From positions 1 to 44,103 of the forward strand of contig DASVCS010000043.1 in assembly GCA_036381495.1 (NCBI GenBank): a DNA stretch of 44,103 nucleotides, given 5' to 3'. The notes below the pieces were generated by a model. That model was not told the DNA's origin, made no database searches, and was given only the letters and a program-made list of their open reading frames with translations. Shown piece by piece: positions 1 to 8,890 of the stretch (position 1 is its first letter; each line of letters opens with the position of its first letter). A program made the position numbers and the translations under genes. The stretch is from DASVCS01 sp036381495. GTDB taxonomy: Bacteria; Gemmatimonadota; Gemmatimonadetes; Longimicrobiales; RSA9.

Positions 1-1068
1 GTTCGCCGTGACGAAGTCCTCGTTCCGCACCGCGATCTCGGCCAGGATCATGTCCGCCTCGGCCTTCGATGCGAGCACGATCGCGGAATCCGGCGCGTCG
101 TACTTCATCTGGAGGTTGGTCAGGTCGACGGCGCTCGAGAACGGATCGTCGACGATCCCCTTGCCGTTCGCATCCGGAATGATCATCCCGAGCTCGACCC
201 ATTCGTCGTAGTACGGCCACCGCTCGTTGTGGCGGGATGGCTCCATCCCGTCGCCGACGGTCCAGCGGATGACGGCGCCGTTCCGGCCCCACGTGAGGTC
301 GTAGACCTCGTTCTCCTGCTCCGGCGTGTTGTCGGAGTACTCGGCCAGGTACTCGAAGCCATCCGGGATGCCCTCCGAGGCGATGCTCCGGGCGCCATCG
401 TAATCGCCGAGCCACATCAGGGCGCGAGCCTGGCCGACGCGGGCGGCCGCGACGAGGTCCGCGCGTCCGACCGCAGCGGCGCCGGTCTCGGCCTGCTCGA
501 GCAAATCGATGGCCGATTGCATCAATTCGTCGGAGGACTGGACCGGCCCGTTCGCCACCGGCGTCTCGCAGTAGAGTTCGGCGAGCAGGATGCGGATGTA
601 GCCGCCGTAGAACTGGCCGAGGGCGATGCCCTCGTTCAGGCGGTCGACCACGTCGGCGAACGCCGGATCCGCCAGGACGGAGCTGAAGATCACCGTCGAG
701 GTGTCCGCCATCAGGCGCGCGCGGTGCATCACCTCCGCGACTTCGGCGGTGACGGTGGCGTTGTCGGTGAAGATCCGCCGGTCGTCCACCTCGATACGCG
801 TCGGGAACGTCCCGGCGGCAATGAATTCGTCGGTGAGCAGGCCGGAGTAGCGCACGTAGTTGTCGAACTGCTCGTTGAAGGCCCCGACGATGCCGTTGAC
901 CTGGGCCTCGATGCCGCCCGGGCCCTGGAGTTCATCGGTCGTCAGAATATCGGGCGCGTCGACCTGGAGGATCTCGTCGACGCTGCACCCGGCCAGGACG
1001 GCCGCGCATGCGCCGGCCAGCGCCAGGGTGCGCAGCGCCGCCCTGTGGCGATTGGAAGTCGGGAACAT
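1..1068 (-). CDS. SusD/RagB-family outer-membrane lipoprotein (3' end cut off by window edge)
   Basis: Surface lipoprotein that captures a nutrient and hands it to its SusC partner at the outer membrane. The ATG at 1068 follows a strong AGGAAGGAG ribosome site. A signal peptide ends in a lipobox (LAGC, Cys about residue 22), followed by VDEILQVDAPDILT, a typical start for mature SusD-like proteins. A helical, TPR-like body follows. The frame is open to base 1, so 356 residues are visible and the C-terminus is missing. It lies 63 bases downstream of the SusC-type gene, the standard order. The substrate cannot be read from the sequence; Gemmatimonadota carry many such pairs for peptides, glycans or other polymers. 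Confidence 0.88.
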   Translation of the reverse strand, partial: MFPTSNRHRAALRTLALAGACAAVLAGCSVDEILQVDAPDILTTDELQGPGGIEAQVNGIVGAFNEQFDNYVRYSGLLTDEFIAAGTFPTRIEVDDRRIFTDNATVTAEVAEVMHRARLMADTSTVIFSSVLADPAFADVVDRLNEGIALGQFYGGYIRILLAELYCETPVANGPVQSSDELMQSAIDLLEQAETGAAAVGRADLVAAARVGQARALMWLGDYDGARSIASEGIPDGFEYLAEYSDNTPEQENEVYDLTWGRNGAVIRWTVGDGMEPSRHNERWPYYDEWVELGMIIPDANGKGIVDDPFSSAVDLTNLQMKYDAPDSAIVLASKAEADMILAEIAVRNEDFVTAN

Positions 1069-1096
1069 GAGCTCCTTCCTCGTTGTCGAATCGTGG

Positions 1097-1127
1097 CACG
1101 AGTGCGCGCGGTCCGCGCGCACTCGTG
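1097..1127 (-). terminator. Perfect 14-bp intercistronic hairpin between susC and susD
   Basis: CACGAGTGCGCGCG at 1097-1110 is matched exactly by its reverse complement at 1114-1127, with a 3-base loop. It starts 5 bases after the susC stop (1132-1134) and ends 29 bases before the susD start. No T-tract follows in the gene direction, so it is more likely an mRNA-stability or partial-attenuation element than a full terminator. Confidence 0.6.
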
Positions 1128-1131
1128 GTTT

Positions 1132-4100
1132 TCAGAACGTCACCGAGAGCGTTCCCAGGAACCGGCGGTTCCGGGGGAGCGTGAAGAACTCGGCTCGGCC
1201 GCCGTTGGCCTGGCCGGCGAAGTTGATCTCGGGGTCGAGGCCCGAATAGTCGGTCCACGTGGCCAATTCCTGTCCGGCCAGCGTGAAGCTCGCCTGGCTC
1301 GCGCCGATGAGTTTCGCCCACGCCGTCGGGAAGTCGAACTGGACCGAGACCGTGCGGAGCTTGGCGAAGTCCGCGTCCTCGATCCACGGCGAGATGTTGC
1401 CGTTGACCGCCGCGAACTGCTTGATCCGGGCTTCGTCGGTGAGTTCTCCGTCCGGGCCACGCTCGTAGGTCGCCGGGCAGAGGCTGCCGAACGGACCGCC
1501 GAGGAAGCCGCAAGAGAACTCCTCGGTCGAGTTGAAGAGCTGGTGGCCGGCTTCGATGTCGAGCAGCGCGTAAATCGTGATGTGGTCGAAGAGCCGCATC
1601 GACGTCGAGACCGAGCTCTGCCACGTCGGGAACGGCTGGCCCAGGTACTCCGCCGTATCGGCGGCGAAGGTCGGCTCGCCGGTCTCGGGGTCGATGATGA
1701 CCCGGCGGTCGAAGTAGGCGCCGAACGGGAATCCTTCCTGGTGTCGCTGGCTGCTCCCGCCGAGACCGAAGATGTCCGGCGAGTCGAGCGGACCGATCTC
1801 GTTGTCGTTCGTCGAGAACGTGGTCGTGATCTCCCAGCGGAAGTCCGGTCGATCGATGGCCAGCGCGTTGAGGCCCAGTTCGAGGCCCGAGTTGAAGACC
1901 TCGCTGATGTTGGTGAAGACGGGGTTCGGGAATCCCCTCGACGGCGCGAGGTCCTGGAGGACGATCGCGTCGTGCGTGGTCTTGTCGTAGTAGGTCAGCT
2001 CGAGGCCGAGCCGCCCGTCCAACAGCCCCGCATCGAAGCCGGCCTCCCACTCCTCGCCGATCTCCGGCTTCAGGTCGGGGTTGCCGAGACTGAGCGGATA
2101 CGCGCCGGAGACGTTCGTCTCGTTCAGCGAGACCGGCACGACGCTGTACCGCTGCAAGGCGTCGAAGACGCCGGGCTGCTTGCCCGCGCGTCCCCAGGCC
2201 ACGCGCAGCTTGAGCTGGTCGAGGATGCCGGATGGGAACCAGGGCTCATCGCTGATGATGTACGTCGCGCCGACCTTGGGATATGCCGCCAGATCCGCCT
2301 CCTGCCCGAACGCGCTGTTGTCGTCCAGCCGGATCGCGGGAGTGAAGAAGAGCCGGTCGCGCCAGCCGATCTGCTCCTGCACGTAGAAACCGATCGTCCG
2401 TTCCTCGACGAAGTCCTCGTCGCCATCCCGGTCCACGGCGTTGCCCACGGACGGCGCGCCGGTCGGGAACTGGTTGCCGCTCGAAGCGGCCACCTCGGTG
2501 ACCTCCTTGAAGAACTGAACCCCGAACGACGTGCTGCTGCTGAAGTCCGGCGAAAGCGAGGCATTGATCGTCCCGCCGTAATCCAGCGTCAGCGTCCGGA
2601 TCACCGAGTTGTCGATGTTGCGCGACCCGAGCGACTGATCGCCGAACGGCCGCTCGGGGTCGTTCGGGACCATGCTCTTGTAGCGCACGGCGTTCTGGTC
2701 GTAGCCGAGCGTGAACCGGTTCGTCAGGAAGTCGAACGGCCGCCAGTTCACCGTGGTGCTGCTGGTGAACCGCTCCGTGTTCTCCTCCGTCGAGATCGTG
2801 GCCACCTTGTCGAAGTTGGCGCTCAGGAAGCCGTCGTCCGCATCGCATTGCGGGCCGAGCGCGGCTCTCACGTCGTTGATCGAGATGCCGTTGGCCTTGG
2901 CGAGCTCGTACTCGAACGGACACGCCTCGATCGTCTCGCCGGTGACCGGGTCGGTCGACGGGCGCGGATCGAACATTGCCAGCCCGAGGAAGGCGTTGCC
3001 CAGGAAGCCCAGGCCGTTGTTGTCGTTCTGCGGGAACCGGATGAAATTGCTCGTGTACCCGGCGGAGAGGCCGATATCGACGCGGTCGTCCGCCTGGATG
3101 TTGACGTTCGCGCGGCCGTAGTACCGGTCGGCACCGTTGGCCTTGATCACACCATCCTCCGTCTGGTACTCACCCGACACGTAGTACGTGAACCCCTGGC
3201 GTCCGCCGCTGACGTTGCCCGAGTAGCTCCGGATGTAGCCGGGCCGGAACGGGTCGAACTCCTCCATCAGGTTCATCGTGTAAACGGTGTCGCTGTCGAA
3301 GCCGAACACCCTCGGGTCCATGTAGCGATCCGGGTACTCGGTGCCGGGCTCGACGTTCGCGCCGAAACCGAGCCGGAAGTTGAAGCGGGCCTCGCCGGTG
3401 CGGCCGCGCTTCGTGAAGATCTGGATCACGCCAGGGCTCGCCTCGGTCCCGTAGAGCGCCGCGGCGGCCGGGCCCTTGATGACCTCGACCCGCGCGATGT
3501 CCTCCGGGTTGATGTCGTTGAGCCGGCTCGAAGTCTGGCCGCCGACGCCGATGTCTATGTTGTTGTCATCATTGACCCGGACCCCATCGATGTAGATCAG
3601 CGGCGTGTTGTCCAGGCTGATGCTCGCGTTGCCGCGGATCTTGATGACCGCGCTCGTCCCCACGGTACCCGAACTCTGGAGCAGCGTGACGCCCGGCGTC
3701 TGCCCCGCCAGCGTCTCGACGATGTTCGTCGTCGGCGCCAGCTCCGCGATCTCGCCGACATCCACCGTGCTGACCGCGTTCGCCACCTCCCGCGCCCGTT
3801 GCTGGCCCGTCGCCGTGACGACGAGCTCATCCAGCGTCACCACGGAGGTGGCCAACGCGAACTCGAGCGTCACCGTTCCTCCCGCCGTGACATTGGCCGT
3901 CTGCGTGAGCGACTCGTAGCCCAGCAGCACGACCTGCACCGTGACCGGGCCCGCCGCGACGCCGGGGATCAGGAATCTCCCTTCGTCGTTCGTCAGCGCA
4001 CCCTGATTCGTCCCCACCACCAGCACCTGCGCGCCACCCAGCGGCTGGCGCGTGTCGCGATCGATCACCACGCCGGTCACCGTCCCGTCCTGCGCCTGCG

Positions 4101-4173
4101 CCACGCGTGGAGCGAACAGCGCAGTCGTGAGAAACAGCGTACCCAGCATTCCGACGAATCGTACTGGCTTCAT
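1132..4173 (-). CDS. SusC/RagA-family TonB-linked outer-membrane receptor
   Basis: TonB-dependent transporter that imports the substrate captured by its SusD partner, 1013 residues. Signal peptide 1-27 (ending VAQA), then a carboxypeptidase-regulatory-like beta-sandwich (about 30-115), the hallmark LDELVVTATGQQR segment, a plug domain (about 135-250, with NTPLIYIDGVRVND and VEVIKGPAAAALYG) and a long barrel ending LGTLSVTF with the terminal Phe of outer-membrane barrels. The start at 4173 has a GGAGGAAAG ribosome site. It lies upstream of the susD-like gene as in classical sus pairs. Family is certain; substrate unknown. Confidence 0.95.
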   Translation of the reverse strand: MKPVRFVGMLGTLFLTTALFAPRVAQAQDGTVTGVVIDRDTRQPLGGAQVLVVGTNQGALTNDEGRFLIPGVAAGPVTVQVVLLGYESLTQTANVTAGGTVTLEFALATSVVTLDELVVTATGQQRAREVANAVSTVDVGEIAELAPTTNIVETLAGQTPGVTLLQSSGTVGTSAVIKIRGNASISLDNTPLIYIDGVRVNDDNNIDIGVGGQTSSRLNDINPEDIARVEVIKGPAAAALYGTEASPGVIQIFTKRGRTGEARFNFRLGFGANVEPGTEYPDRYMDPRVFGFDSDTVYTMNLMEEFDPFRPGYIRSYSGNVSGGRQGFTYYVSGEYQTEDGVIKANGADRYYGRANVNIQADDRVDIGLSAGYTSNFIRFPQNDNNGLGFLGNAFLGLAMFDPRPSTDPVTGETIEACPFEYELAKANGISINDVRAALGPQCDADDGFLSANFDKVATISTEENTERFTSSTTVNWRPFDFLTNRFTLGYDQNAVRYKSMVPNDPERPFGDQSLGSRNIDNSVIRTLTLDYGGTINASLSPDFSSSTSFGVQFFKEVTEVAASSGNQFPTGAPSVGNAVDRDGDEDFVEERTIGFYVQEQIGWRDRLFFTPAIRLDDNSAFGQEADLAAYPKVGATYIISDEPWFPSGILDQLKLRVAWGRAGKQPGVFDALQRYSVVPVSLNETNVSGAYPLSLGNPDLKPEIGEEWEAGFDAGLLDGRLGLELTYYDKTTHDAIVLQDLAPSRGFPNPVFTNISEVFNSGLELGLNALAIDRPDFRWEITTTFSTNDNEIGPLDSPDIFGLGGSSQRHQEGFPFGAYFDRRVIIDPETGEPTFAADTAEYLGQPFPTWQSSVSTSMRLFDHITIYALLDIEAGHQLFNSTEEFSCGFLGGPFGSLCPATYERGPDGELTDEARIKQFAAVNGNISPWIEDADFAKLRTVSVQFDFPTAWAKLIGASQASFTLAGQELATWTDYSGLDPEINFAGQANGGRAEFFTLPRNRRFLGTLSVTF

Positions 4174-4504
4174 CTTTCCTCCGGGGATTGAGAATTGGGA
4201 CTTCTACTGCGGCAAATCAGGCGGATTCGGAGTTCTCTACACCTCCTTTCGTGCCCATGCGGTCGGCACCGTGACAGGATCTCACATCGGCCGGAGCGGC
4301 GGCCAACCCCGCCCGCCGGCCGACGGTGCACTTGGTAAATCAATTATTAACCGGTGTCAAGGTTTTTATGGTGTACTGGCGGCGCCACGCGAAATGCCGC
4401 CGCCTGCGCTGGCGACGGAGCGGGGCGGCCACCTCCCGAAACGAAGCTCGTGCGCGAGCGGCCGTTCCATGCTCGAGGGTCGGCGCGCGGCGCGGGTGGG
4501 CGAC
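4174..4504. other. 331-bp intergenic region between mlaD and susC
   Basis: Both flanking genes are on the minus strand. I see no convincing ORF or RNA gene. The part nearest mlaD is GC-rich; the stretch around 4331-4375 is unusually AT-rich for this window and holds the likely susC promoter. The remaining leader to the susC start is about 150 bases with no structure I can name. Confidence 0.5.
4332..4360 (-). promoter_or_regulatory. Possible susC promoter
   Basis: Read on the minus strand, a perfect -35 (TTGACA, 4360-4355) is followed 17 bases later by TACCAA (4337-4332), a weak -10, within an AT-rich island in otherwise very GC-rich DNA. The -35 match and the local composition are the evidence; the -10 is poor. 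Confidence 0.4.
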
Positions 4505-5518
4505 TCAGAACACGTCCACGTTCACCTCGGGTCGGTACTTCTTCGGGTTCGCGCGGATGTCGTTGATGAGGGTCTGGAGGTCGATGACGGCCTTGAGGAA
4601 TTCGTCGTAGAGAGCGGGATCGGTGAGGAACCGCTGGAGCGTGCCCTCGCCGTCGGTGAGCGCGCCGAGCGAGGCGCCGAGCGACGTGATGGTGCTGTCG
4701 GCGTGGCCGACGACGCCGGTGAGCTGTCGGTAGAGGTCGTCGTCGCGCACGAGGCGGCCGAGGGTTCCGTCGCCGTGGAGGATGAGCGCGCCGAGGGAAT
4801 CGATGCGGGCGACGGCGCCGTGGATGCGTTCGTAGAGGGCGGGATCGCGGATGAGGCGGCCGAGCGTGCCGTCGGCGCCGTTGATTCCGGCGAGGAGGGT
4901 TCGGAGCTCGCCGGTGGCGCCGACCATCCGGTCGTAGAGGGCTTCGTCGGTGAGGAGCCGGCCGAGCGTGCCGCGGCCGGCGAGGAGGCCGTCGGTGACG
5001 GCGCGCAGCTCCGTGACGAGTTGTCGGGCCTCTTCGAGCGTCTCGGCGGCCGAGGCGAGCAGGTCCTCGTAGTCGACCGGCGGGATCGCCGGGATCGTGT
5101 CGCCGGGAGAGAGGACCGGCGCGCCGGGGGTGCCCGGCGAGATGTCGACGTAGCGGTCGCCGAGCAGTCCCTGTGTGCGGATGCGGGCGCGCGAGTCGGC
5201 GCGGATCTGGGCCTGGACCTCCTGACTGATCGAGAGTCGGATGCTCAGGTGGTTCGGCTCGGCCGCGCCCACGGGGAGGAAGTCGATGGCGTCGACCTGA
5301 CCGACGCGTTGCCCGGCGAGGGTGACGGGCGCGCCTTCGAGGAGCCCCGCCGCGGCGGGGACGAGCATCACCAGCGGGTAGCGGTCGGCAAAGACGTCGA
5401 AGAGGTCGCCCACGCGGTAGACGGCGTAGCCGAGGAGCGCGAGACCGATGATGAGGAAGAGGCCGACCCGGAGCTCGCTCCACTCGAGTTGCCGCCGCCG
5501 ACTCGCCGTCCGCGCCAT
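4505..5518 (-). CDS. mlaD: MlaD-type MCE domain protein
   Basis: Substrate-binding component of an Mla-type ABC system that moves phospholipids between the membranes. 337 residues. One N-terminal membrane helix (about 18-36), an MCE domain (about 38-115, with PVTLAGQRVGQVDAIDF), then a long helical tail. The tail contains four copies of a GTLGRLxxDxxLY motif spaced 34, 34 and 41 residues apart (first copies GTLGRLLTDEALYDR and GTLGRLIRDPALYER), consistent with a periodic helical needle or coiled coil. It starts 3 bases after the mlaF stop, so it is co-translated with the ATPase and permease. No mlaB or mlaC is seen nearby. Confidence 0.9.
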   Translation of the reverse strand: MARTASRRRQLEWSELRVGLFLIIGLALLGYAVYRVGDLFDVFADRYPLVMLVPAAAGLLEGAPVTLAGQRVGQVDAIDFLPVGAAEPNHLSIRLSISQEVQAQIRADSRARIRTQGLLGDRYVDISPGTPGAPVLSPGDTIPAIPPVDYEDLLASAAETLEEARQLVTELRAVTDGLLAGRGTLGRLLTDEALYDRMVGATGELRTLLAGINGADGTLGRLIRDPALYERIHGAVARIDSLGALILHGDGTLGRLVRDDDLYRQLTGVVGHADSTITSLGASLGALTDGEGTLQRFLTDPALYDEFLKAVIDLQTLINDIRANPKKYRPEVNVDVF

Positions 5519-5521
5519 CGC

Positions 5522-6337
5522 TCAGCCGAGGAAGGCGCGGATGTAGGGATCATCGCTCGTCGCCATCTCTTCGGGCGTGCCTTCGAAGCGGATCCGCCCC
5601 TTGTGCAGCAGGCTCACGTGGGAGGCGACGCGGAAGCCCGCGCGGATGTCGTGCGTGACGACGATCGAGGTGACGCCCAGCTCCGCCTGGAGCTTGCGGG
5701 TGAGACGGATGATCGCGTCCACCGCGAGCGGGTCGAGGCCCGCGGTCGGCTCGTCGTACAGCACGATCTCGGGGTCCGCCGCGATCGCCCGCGCGATCCC
5801 CACGCGCTTGCGCATCCCCCCCGAGAGCTCGCCCGGGAGCTTGCTCATGACCTCGTCGGGGTCCAGGTCCACGAATTCGAGGCGCTCGCGGACGATCCGC
5901 GCGATCTCGGCCTCATCCAGCCCGGTGTTCTCACGCAGCGGATAGGCGACGTTGTCGAAGACGGTGAGCGAGTCGAAGAGCGCGGCGTACTGGAACACCA
6001 TCCCCATGTGGCGGCGCATTTCGAGCGCCTCGTCGAACGAGAGGTCCACGATGTCGCGGCCGAACACGCGGATCGAGCCGCGATCGGGCGTGAGCAGCCG
6101 GAGGATCAGCTTCAGCAGCGTGGACTTCCCGCTCCCCGACTCGCCCAGAACCACCCGCGTCTCACCCTCGTAGACGCGCAGGTTCACGCCGCACAGGACC
6201 GGCTCATCGAAGCTGAGCCAGACGTCCTCGAGCTCGATGACGACGGCCCGCCCGGCCGACGGCGCCCCCGCCCCCGCGCCCGCCGCGCGCGAGGGTTCCC
6301 GGCGATGGTCGCGACGATGGTCCCGGACGGGGCTCAT
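5522..6337 (-). CDS. mlaF: MlaF-type ABC transporter ATPase
   Basis: Cytoplasmic ATPase that powers the Mla phospholipid transporter, 271 residues. Walker A GESGSGKST, Q-loop in GMVFQYAALFDSLTV, signature LSGGMRKRVGIARAI and Walker B EIVLYDEPTAGLDP are all present; the RKRV form of the signature and the FQ-ALFDSL segment are typical of MlaF. Its ATG overlaps the mlaE stop in an ATGA junction (6334-6337). The N-terminus has about 30 extra charged residues before IELEDVWLSF, so translation may begin a little further in. Confidence 0.93.
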   Translation of the reverse strand: MSPVRDHRRDHRREPSRAAGAGAGAPSAGRAVVIELEDVWLSFDEPVLCGVNLRVYEGETRVVLGESGSGKSTLLKLILRLLTPDRGSIRVFGRDIVDLSFDEALEMRRHMGMVFQYAALFDSLTVFDNVAYPLRENTGLDEAEIARIVRERLEFVDLDPDEVMSKLPGELSGGMRKRVGIARAIAADPEIVLYDEPTAGLDPLAVDAIIRLTRKLQAELGVTSIVVTHDIRAGFRVASHVSLLHKGRIRFEGTPEEMATSDDPYIRAFLG

Positions 6338-7152
6338 AGGACGGGGGGCACGACGACGAGCAGCAACTGCGTCAGGAAGTAGTCCGTGGCGAGGATCAGG
6401 ACCGAGGCCGTCACGACCGCCTGCGTGGTCGCGCGGCCGACGCCCTCCGTGCCGCCCCGGACGTGCAGGCCGTAATACGCTCCCGTGAGGGTGATGATCG
6501 CGCCGAAGACCAGCGGCTTGGCCAGCCCGCTGACGAAGTCCCGGGGGAAGAACACCAGGATGAAGCCGGACTCCGCGAGCGTCCCCCAGACGCCGCGCAG
6601 GTAGATGTCGGCCGGAATCCCGATCTTGAAGACGGCCACCACGAGGCCGCCGATGATCCCGACGACATCGGCAAGGATGGTCAGCGTCGGGACCATGACG
6701 ATCCCGGCGATGAACCGCGGTGTCACGAGCTTGCGCACCGGGTCGGTGCCCATGCTCTCGAGGGCGTCGATCTGCTCGGTCACGCGCATCGAGCCGAGCT
6801 CGGCGGCGATCCCCGAGCCCGCGCGGCCCGTGACCATCAGCGCGGTGAGGACGGGGCCCAACTCGCGCACCATCGAGGCGCCGACCAGACTGCCGATGTA
6901 GATCTCGGCGCCGAACTTCCCGAGCTCGACCGAACTCTGGAGGGCCAGGACCATGCCGGTGAAGAGGCCGGTCAGGAGGATGATCGGGATCGAGCCGACG
7001 CCGATGCGGTCCATCTGGACGAGCACGTCGCGCCAGTAGAAGGGACGCGTGGTGGTGAAGCGCGCGGCGCGCTGGCCCAGCGCGAAGTACTCCTGGACGC
7101 CGAGCGCGACGCCGCGCATCCACGTGTCGACGGCGCTGATGAAGCGATCCAT
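6334..7152 (-). CDS. mlaE: MlaE-family ABC transporter permease
   Basis: Inner-membrane permease of the Mla-type lipid transporter, about 272 residues. Several hydrophobic helices, with family motifs GMVLALQSSVELGKFG, VRELGPVLTALMVTGRAGSGIAAELGSM and a middle section EQIDALESMGTDPVRKLVTPR. First gene of mlaE-mlaF-mlaD. I chose the ATG at 7152 (MDRFISAVD) because it gives the usual family length; a GTG at 7215 would add 21 residues. Neither start has a strong ribosome site. It is transcribed divergently from rfaE1. Confidence 0.92.
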   Translation of the reverse strand: MDRFISAVDTWMRGVALGVQEYFALGQRAARFTTTRPFYWRDVLVQMDRIGVGSIPIILLTGLFTGMVLALQSSVELGKFGAEIYIGSLVGASMVRELGPVLTALMVTGRAGSGIAAELGSMRVTEQIDALESMGTDPVRKLVTPRFIAGIVMVPTLTILADVVGIIGGLVVAVFKIGIPADIYLRGVWGTLAESGFILVFFPRDFVSGLAKPLVFGAIITLTGAYYGLHVRGGTEGVGRATTQAVVTASVLILATDYFLTQLLLVVVPPVL

Positions 7153-7267
7153 ACGGTTGCCGGGATGCCGCGATGTTCCGCGCTTTACAATGCCCGGACC
7201 CCGCGGTAGTTTCACGCATCGTCGTGCTCCGGGCCTTCCGGATACACAAGTTCTGTGCCCTCACCGG

Positions 7268-8266
7268 ATGTTTTCGTTGAATCGGTCGACCCCCGAGCGG
7301 TTGGATGCGCTGCTTGACGCGGTGCGCGGCGTTCGCGTGCTCGTCATCGGCGATCTGATGCTGGACGTCTATCTCCGTGGCACGGCATCCCGCATCTCGC
7401 CGGAGGCACCCGTGCCGGTGGTGCGCGTGCTCGAGGATTGGCAGGCGCTGGGCGGCGCGGCGAACGTGGCGGCGAACGTGGCGGCGCTCGGCGCGAGCTG
7501 CGACGTGATCGGCTGCATCGGCGCGGACGCGCCGGGTGCGCGACTGGTGGCGGAGCTCGAACGCCACGGGATCGGCACGGGCGGCGTGCACCGCATCGAG
7601 GGGCGGCCGACCACGACCAAGACGCGCATCCTGGTGCGGCATCAGCAGGTGGCGCGTTATGACCACGAGGCCGAGGAGGAAGTCGACGCGGACGCCGCCG
7701 CCGCGCTGTGCGCCGCGATCGAGACGCTCTCCGCGACCGCGGACGCGGTCGTCGTCGAGGACTACGACAAGGGCGTCCTCGTCCCGCCGGTCATCGAGGC
7801 GGCACTCGCGGTCGCACGGCGCCGCGACGTCCCCGTGATCGTGGATCCGAAGGCGCGCAACTTCTTCGCCTACCGCGGCGCGACCGTCTTCAAGCCGAAC
7901 CGGCTCGAGCTCGCCGCGGCGCTCCGCGCCACCGTCCAACCCGAGGATGCGGCGTGGATGGCGCAGACCCGCGAGGCGCTGGACTGCAGCCACCTGCTCG
8001 TCACCCTCGGCGACGGCGGGATGGCCCTGTTCACGGCCGATGCCGAGCACATCCGCATCCCCGCGACGGCCCGCGCCGTCTACGACGTCTCCGGCGCCGG
8101 CGACACGGTCACCGCCGTCCTCGCCGCGGCCCTCGCCGCCGGCGCGACCATCGCCGAGGCCGCCGTCCTCGCCAATCACGCCGCGGGGATCGAGGTCGGC
8201 AAAGCCGGCGTCGCCACCGTCACGCCCGAGGAGCTGCGGGCGGCGCTGGGGGGAAAGCAGGGCTAG
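7268..8266 (+). CDS. rfaE1: D-glycero-beta-D-manno-heptose-7-phosphate kinase
   Basis: Phosphorylates heptose 7-phosphate at C1 in ADP-heptose synthesis for the LPS inner core; corresponds to the N-terminal half of E. coli HldE. 332 residues of the PfkB/ribokinase fold: IGDLMLDVYLRG near the N-terminus, LGGAANVAANVAALG sugar-binding segment, and the C-terminal signature VYDVSGAGDTVTAVLAA with the catalytic Asp. The start at 7268 gives MFSLNRSTPERLD; no clear ribosome site. The cytidylyltransferase half is a separate gene at 41457. The TAG stop (8264-8266) is part of a GGGCTA repeat array. Confidence 0.93.
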   Translation: MFSLNRSTPERLDALLDAVRGVRVLVIGDLMLDVYLRGTASRISPEAPVPVVRVLEDWQALGGAANVAANVAALGASCDVIGCIGADAPGARLVAELERHGIGTGGVHRIEGRPTTTKTRILVRHQQVARYDHEAEEEVDADAAAALCAAIETLSATADAVVVEDYDKGVLVPPVIEAALAVARRRDVPVIVDPKARNFFAYRGATVFKPNRLELAAALRATVQPEDAAWMAQTREALDCSHLLVTLGDGGMALFTADAEHIRIPATARAVYDVSGAGDTVTAVLAAALAAGATIAEAAVLANHAAGIEVGKAGVATVTPEELRAALGGKQG

Positions 8267-8292
8267 GGCTAGGGCTAGGGCTAGGGCTGGGG
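8260..8292 (+). repeat. GGGCTA hexamer array at the rfaE1 stop codon
   Basis: Four exact GGGCTA units (8260-8283), then GGGCTG and GGGG. The rfaE1 TAG stop at 8264-8266 is made by the first unit boundary. Five G-runs on the coding strand, each separated by 3 bases, fit a G-quadruplex pattern in DNA or in the mRNA 3' end. Confidence 0.9.
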
Positions 8293-8362
8293 TGTGCCCG
8301 GGAGGGCGTGCGGTGGAGGGGAGGACGACCCGGGGAGGGGCGGGAGCTGGAGGGGAACGGCC

Positions 8363-8450
8363 GGGAACGGGAGCGGCGGCTGCGCCGCCTGGAGCGGGAA
8401 CGTTTACGTTTACGGGAGCGGGTCGCGCACCCGCACGCGCTCGCGCACGA
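8363..8450 (+). repeat. Dispersed repeat, copy A
   Basis: Bases 8363-8415 match 34289-34341 with one mismatch (52 of 53). The block contains a GGCGGC/GCCGCC hairpin (8375-8389) and ends in ACGTTTACGTTTACGG (8400-8415), strikingly T-rich for this DNA. A second module, CGCACGCGCTCGCGCACG, follows (about 8432-8449) and recurs in copy C. It fills the gap between rfaE1 and ridA, together with a G-rich tract at 8284-8360, and does not encode a plausible protein. Confidence 0.85.
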
Positions 8451-8498
8451 AAGACCGGCGCCACGGGCGCCCGAACACGTTGAAGGAGGCGGAAAACA

Positions 8499-8879
8499 GT
8501 GGAGATCAAGACGATCCGGACAGCCGACGCCCCGGCGGCGATCGGGCCGTACAGCCAGGCGCAGGTCGTGGGTGGTTTCGTGTTCACGGCGGGTCAGATC
8601 GCGTTCGACCCGGCGACAATGGAGCTGGTCGGCGGGGATGTGGCGGCGCAGACCGAGCGGGTGCTCGAGAATCTGAAGGCGGTCCTCGAAGCGGCGGGGG
8701 CATCGCTCGGCACCGTCGTCAAGACGACGGTGTTCCTCAAGGACATGGACGACTTCACGGCGATGAACGAGGTCTACGCGCGCTACTTCGGCGACCATCG
8801 GCCGGCGCGCACGACGGTGCAGGCGGGGAAGCTGCCGAAGGGTGCGCTGGTCGAGATCGACGCGGTGGCGGCGCTGTAG
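8499..8879 (+). CDS. ridA: RidA-family enamine/imine deaminase
   Basis: Hydrolyses reactive enamine/imine intermediates such as 2-aminoacrylate released by PLP enzymes; cytosolic trimer. 126 residues, the usual length. Characteristic segments are PAAIGPYSQAQVVGGFVFTAGQI at the N-terminus (quoted in part: GPYSQAQVV), VFLKDMDDFTAMNEVYARYF in the middle (quoted in part: LKDMDDFTAMNEVY) and ARTTVQAGKLPKGALVEIDA at the C-terminus, containing the conserved Arg of the active site. The GTG start at 8499 is set by an AAGGAGG ribosome site 9 bases upstream. It converges with psd; the shared gap holds an inverted pair of hexamer arrays. Confidence 0.94.
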   Translation: MEIKTIRTADAPAAIGPYSQAQVVGGFVFTAGQIAFDPATMELVGGDVAAQTERVLENLKAVLEAAGASLGTVVKTTVFLKDMDDFTAMNEVYARYFGDHRPARTTVQAGKLPKGALVEIDAVAAL

Positions 8880-8890
8880 GCGCTGCGTGA

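Noticed and set aside
229..4191. A 1320-codon plus-strand frame antisense to susC and susD
   Set aside because: Its Glu/Arg/Val-rich text is the typical opposite-strand shadow in high-GC DNA; both strands cannot carry such well-formed receptor genes.
7186..7191. TACAAT as a -10 for rfaE1
   Set aside because: No acceptable -35 at 16-18 bases upstream.
5522..8587. A minus-strand open frame of 1021 codons spanning mlaF, mlaE and rfaE1
   Set aside because: Only the last 271 codons are real (mlaF). The rest is Arg/Ala-rich and antisense to genes with clear family motifs; its repeated VNVNVPAPGG text is translation of the dispersed repeat.
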